From NCBI GenBank assembly GCA_037074615.1, contig CM073558.1, positions 18,025,001 through 18,089,000 of the forward strand: a stretch of DNA of 64,000 nt. The letters run 5' to 3'. Below the pieces are notes generated by a model. It was given only the letters and a program-made list of their open reading frames with translations, made no database searches and had not been told where the DNA came from. Shown in pieces: positions 60,337 through 64,000 of the stretch. A program made the translations under genes and the position numbers. The stretch comes from Leucaena leucocephala. Lineage: Eukaryota > Streptophyta > Magnoliopsida > Fabales > Fabaceae. Position 1 is the stretch's first letter, and every line of letters starts with the position of its first letter.

Positions 60337-62315
60337 TGTCATGAGCACAAATTTAAAGGAAGAGCACAATATTAAAATACTAGCTTATTATTGAGTGTTC
60401 TATGTGAGAGGTTCTCTCCCCGTAAACATTAGCCTCTCAATGAGCCGCCAATGTTATGATCATAAGTTCTCTCTCTCTATATATTTTGTTGGATTTATGT
60501 GATTGGATAGATTTGTATATATACCAATAAGAAGTTGTTTAGGGCTAGGCTTTGTATCAAAGAACATCCAAGCGAAAGAAAGGGCCATAGTTCCAATGAA
60601 GATTGCGAAAACACCTTCCAGCTTCCTCACTCCATAGTTCTCAAGAAACAGAAACACAAAGCTGTTAACAAAAAGATCATCACATTCAAAGTGAGATTAA
60701 AACCATTTTGTCAGTGCCAAGTTATTACCAAATAAACTCTTTCCCATTTCTTAAATGTAAGGGTTAAATTAGTAGTTCTAAATATCTAAAAAATTTATCT
60801 TTAATTTCTCTAAAGTACTCATTTTTAATCATTTATATAGGAAATTACCCTCTTAATAAAAAATTCCCTGAAATCAATAAGAAGAATTTAGAAAAAAAAA
60901 TTATAAATTAGAAAATATAGCAAATTGATGTCTTATATTTAATTTAAGACTAAAATAAGTATATATTTAGTGGCTCTTACATTTATATATGGAATGAATA
61001 CTATGTTTTATGGTTATGGGAATTGAACAGAAAAAATATTGAATCCTCCAGTTGAAAAATTAATTGCCTAAAGGTATGTCAAATCCTTGAGTAGATACAA
61101 TTTATTTTTAGTGAGTATAACTCTTTTAATTTTCATCTATATATAATATATATTCACTTATGTGCAAATGTTGTACATAGTTAAAAATAGATTGCATACA
61201 ATTAAAAAAGAATTGCACCTATTGAAGGCATGTTGCACATGTCAAACAGATTTGAAGTGCCTTTTTTTTCTATGACAAATTTTCAAGTATCTTTGGATAA
61301 TAAATTTTATAATAGTTTTTTCAGCAATTTTCCCCCTTTACAATTAGATATTAATATTATTTCTGGCCCTAATTATAAAAATTAGTTAAATTTTATAGGG
61401 GATATATAAAAAATTAAATAAATCAGCTAATTATAACTAAATTTAATCTCTCAAAATAAATTCATATTATACACTTCAATCTATCTAAATTAGTCAATTA
61501 TTTTTTATATTAATTATAATTAACTTATATATTTAACTTTTTAAATCTATCAATAACTTAGTTTTATAATTAAGGCAGGAGGTAATTTTTATAAATGAAA
61601 TTTCATAATAACGGAATTTACAATGTAATAAGTTGAATGGCTCAAACTTAAATGTATGAACATACCTATCAAGGGCTGTGATTACGACTCCTGCCCAAAT
61701 AGGCAAAATGCCATGACTTAGAATCTTAATGGCTATGGCACTTCCAATAACCTCTTGAATATCTGCAGCTATCAATGCCATTTCCGCCATCACATACAGT
61801 ACCAACCTCGCCCACTTTGTGTACTCCTCACGGCACAGCTCCGCCAAGTGCCGCCCTGTCGCCACCCCGAGCCTCGCCGACAACAGCTGTATCAGCAGCC
61901 CCATGATCGTCGTCCACATCAAAAGCCACAACAATGAGTACCCTCCAATGGCTCCTGCCTGCAAATCACCCTCCAAATTTCCAGGGTCCAAAAACGCCAC
62001 GCTCATTAGCAGTCCCGGCCCCGTGAACAGCCACAACTTCCTCCACGAGAATGGCGGCACCACCGCCGCCGTGGAGTTGCTGCCTGAAGAAGAAGACTCC
62101 AAGTCAAATATCTGCACTTTCGCCTTCTCTGCATACACAACTTCTTCTTCCTCGTTGTTGTCCTCCTCCTCCACATGGGACGGCCATGGCGGCTCCGAGA
62201 TCCCCCACGTAGGCGGCGATGACAACGGTATTGTCTCGCTTTGATGTGGCAGGTTCTCATCTGCTTCTTCATATTGTGTATTACCATGTTTGAGTTTCTG
62301 CAAGTTAGAGCTCAT
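56616..62315 (-). CDS. NRAMP: NRAMP divalent metal transporter (NRAMP2/3/4-type) with altered site
   Basis: Four exons: 62315-61666, 60661-60525, 59455-58803, 56843-56616; GT-AG, phases fit; 1668 nt, 555 residues, normal for the family. The long acidic N-terminus is followed by FSWRKLWLFTGPGLLMS and membrane segment 1 with the metal-binding DPGN (Asp110, Asn113). The transport signature GQSSTITGTYAGQFI is present. Closest by eye to the Arabidopsis NRAMP2/3/4/5 group, which export Fe and Mn from vacuole or Golgi compartments by proton coupling. Odd: segment 6 reads GCVITPHNVFLHS, so residue 286 is Thr (ACC) where the family has Met of the MPH motif that contacts the metal. The signature also continues ITEGFL where IMGGFL is usual. 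Otherwise no damage. Substrate range may differ from the family norm (inference). Confidence 0.92.
57137..57650. mobile_element. hAT-like MITE, copy 2 (NRAMP intron 3)
   Basis: Left end TATTTGGATAAG, GA-rich middle (GAGAGGAGAGATGG), TAGCTAGTTCATAAACTTTTTTACT block and right end ATCAAATAGGCACT. Related in order of blocks to 43134-43658. Confidence 0.6.
57831..58310. mobile_element. hAT-like MITE, copy 3 (NRAMP intron 3)
   Basis: Best preserved ends: GGGCCCGTTTGGATAA on the left and TTTTCCAAACAAGCACTTAT on the right form imperfect inverted repeats. Same internal blocks as the other two copies. It lies about 180 bp from copy 2. Confidence 0.65.
59484..59778. mobile_element. Stowaway-like MITE (NRAMP intron 2)
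   Basis: Begins TACTACCTCCTACCTCC and ends AGGTCTAGAGGTAGTATT. AT-rich and non-coding. A second, similar segment (ACTCCCTCTATTCC to AAGACCGAAG) follows at about 59980-60219 in the same intron. Confidence 0.45.
60296..60334. repeat. (AT)n microsatellite
   Basis: About 39 bases of alternating AT in NRAMP intron 2. Confidence 0.9.
61363..61584. mobile_element. Stowaway-like MITE (NRAMP intron 1)
   Basis: Left end CTGGCCCTAATTATAAAAATT and right end TTTTATAATTAAGGCAGGAG are approximate inverted repeats around AT-rich sequence. Boundaries approximate. Confidence 0.4.
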
Positions 62316-62521
62316 TATATTGTGCGTTACAATACAACATGGATTATAATAATATTGCAGGTCTTGATTCTGAGTCTGATATTTTGAGATTTTTTTTTTT
62401 TTTATTTGGAGAAGAAGAAGGAAGGGAATGAGTAGGATAAGGATATGGATATGTAAGGTAAAGAGAGAATCGAGGGGGTGTACAAGAATTTAGACCTTAT
62501 GCTATTTTTGAATTGTTACTA

Positions 62522-62531
62522 TATTTATATA
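62522..62531 (-). promoter_or_regulatory. Possible TATA box of the NRAMP gene
   Basis: TATATAAATA on the minus strand, about 207 nt upstream of the ATG, which would give a leader of about 175 nt. Confidence 0.4.
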
Positions 62532-62957
62532 CCTTAATTGCTAGATTTTAGATGAAGGCATATAAACGAATTTGGTCGGATTTTCTTGGTTGGTGGGATC
62601 ACTTTTAGTTCTACACTAATTGAAGATAATGAATGTGAATAACTAATAATAAGCTATGCACTAACATGCAGCGAGGATAAACTTCTTTCTGCTGCTTCTT
62701 TTTTGCTTTTTTTTTGAAACTTAATTTGTTTTAATTTTTTTTCTATTTAAAATAATTTTGTTCAACACTGTCAGATACTATATATAGGTATTCACTCAGA
62801 AGAAATTTGGACGTTAAATTGTGAGAGACTAATTAGTCTATTTCATTGAGGCAACCTGTGTTGTTATTTAATTATTTGTTAATTTGATTCAAGGAGCAGG
62901 GAGAGAAACTTAATCCCATCCAAAATCACATTACATATATCAGTTCTCTCATATCAG

Positions 62958-63178
62958 AGTGTGTTTGGGTAATCCTAAATATAAATCATAGCTTTGAATT
63001 ATAGTAGCTAAACATTTTAATTTTTTCAAAAAACACTTTATGATGGAAAACCATAGTTTTATGTAGCAAACCATGGTTTTTAAGAAGATTTTTTTTTTAA
63101 CTTTTTTTAAAAACTATTCTCCATTAAAATTATTTATTTCTATAAGTTATTTTTTAAAAATTAATTTAAACACACAGT
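62958..63178. mobile_element. MITE-like inverted-repeat element
   Basis: Ends AGTGTGTTTGGGTAA and TTAAACACACAGT, with paired AAACCATAGTTTT-type segments inside. About 220 bp, non-coding. Confidence 0.4.
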
Positions 63179-63179
63179 A

Positions 63180-64000
63180 ATTCTCTTAATTATTGTATCA
63201 AATAATAATAGTCAAAATTTCAGATAAGAATATGATGGGTTTTATCAAGCCCATGCCCATCTTTAGTGGTTTAATTGAGACCTAATTAAGTCTATTTAAA
63301 GAAGGAGGACATACTATATGAATAAATATAATGTGTAGGCCATATAATACTCCTACTATTTTTAAAATAAAATATATTTAATTAATTTGATTAGATTAAG
63401 GAAGTTAGTTAATATAATATATTTTTTTTCAAAATACTTTCATCATTTTCTTTAATTCCCCTTCACTCTCTTTCTTAATTACTGATAATAGAGTATTAAT
63501 AGGGATAACTTAAAAAAAATTGATAAATATAAAAAATATACTTTATATTTATGACTAAAATTATTTTTTTAATTAAATCATATATTAAATACTAAAAGAA
63601 TATAAGATAAATATCACTTGTTTAAAACTAACTTTAGACTTTGGACATAATATATTTTAAGGAAATTAATATGAGGTTTTATAGGAGGATGTACTTATCC
63701 AAAAGTTCCAATAATAATATATTTATAATATTTAAAATTTTTTTAGTAATTGAATCCTTATGACTCTAATAGTAATTTCCCTTAATATATTTTATCCTGT
63801 AATAGTAACTCTCAAAACCTCTCTCCCATCTTCGTTTTGGATTGTGATTCAGTTTCATGAAGATAAATCGATTACTTAATCAAATTCAAAGGTTTGTGAC
63901 TTTCTTTATATCTCTTAATACTGATTATTCTTAAAGATGAAAATGCAAATTGAGTGACCCTCCATGATGATTATCTTGAAACTTCTTTCTCTTTCACTGT
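63180..64000. other. Gene-free spacer at the window end
   Basis: AT-rich. It contains one more possible Stowaway-like segment at about 63340-63600. No gene seen. Confidence 0.4.

Noticed and set aside
61755..62244. Plus-strand frames opposite NRAMP exon 1
   Set aside because: Antisense shadows of a confirmed exon.
1..64000. Bacterial-type features (operons, ribosome-binding sites, CRISPR, attachment sites)
   Set aside because: The window is plant nuclear DNA with spliced genes; no spaced direct-repeat array or prokaryotic gene was seen.

Overview
The window is nuclear DNA from a dicotyledonous plant; the species cannot be named from sequence alone. The evidence is GT-AG introns in every gene, strongly AT-rich intergenic DNA with (AT)n microsatellites, plant-type gene families (DOMON/cytochrome b561, PHD finger, RNS2-type RNase T2, NRAMP), and plant Ty1/copia, RTE-type LINE and MITE-like elements. 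All convincing host genes lie on the minus strand and are split by introns. I assembled them by hand from splice sites and reading phase.

Layout. 1.1-2.9 kb: a three-exon gene for a small secreted DOMON-only protein. 2.9-8 kb: gene-free, with two long terminal-inverted-repeat elements and a 70-bp tandem repeat. 8-10.6 kb: scrambled copia and LINE debris. 10.7-18.7 kb: a PHD-finger gene of seven exons; its largest intron holds a complete but inactivated RTE-type LINE flanked by an 18-bp perfect target-site duplication. 19-22.5 kb: a LINE fragment, a possible upstream end of the PHD gene, and AT-rich DNA. 22.5-35.6 kb: an old decayed minus-strand copia element split by a very young, apparently complete 9.1-kb plus-strand copia element (LTRs of 1999 bp differing at 4 positions, one intact 1327-codon gag-pol frame, TSD GATGA).

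37.3-45.9 kb: six exons that join in frame into one predicted protein with signal peptide, two DOMON domains and a cytochrome b561 domain. All three 415-bp DOMON exons of the window share length and phase, so the locus probably grew by exon-pair duplication. 48.7-54.4 kb: a nine-exon RNS2-type RNase T2 gene with a 4-nt micro-exon inside the second catalytic motif and a last exon encoding a possible C-terminal membrane segment. 56.6-62.3 kb: a four-exon NRAMP metal transporter in which the metal-binding methionine of membrane segment 6 is threonine.

The host genes form no pathway together. The two DOMON loci are paralogues in redox and secretory/membrane function, while RNase and NRAMP both suggest endomembrane (vacuole, ER) roles. 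Introns hold many of the small transposons, including MITE-like copies of one family in both the DOMON-b561 and NRAMP genes. No tRNA, rRNA or CRISPR feature was recognised.
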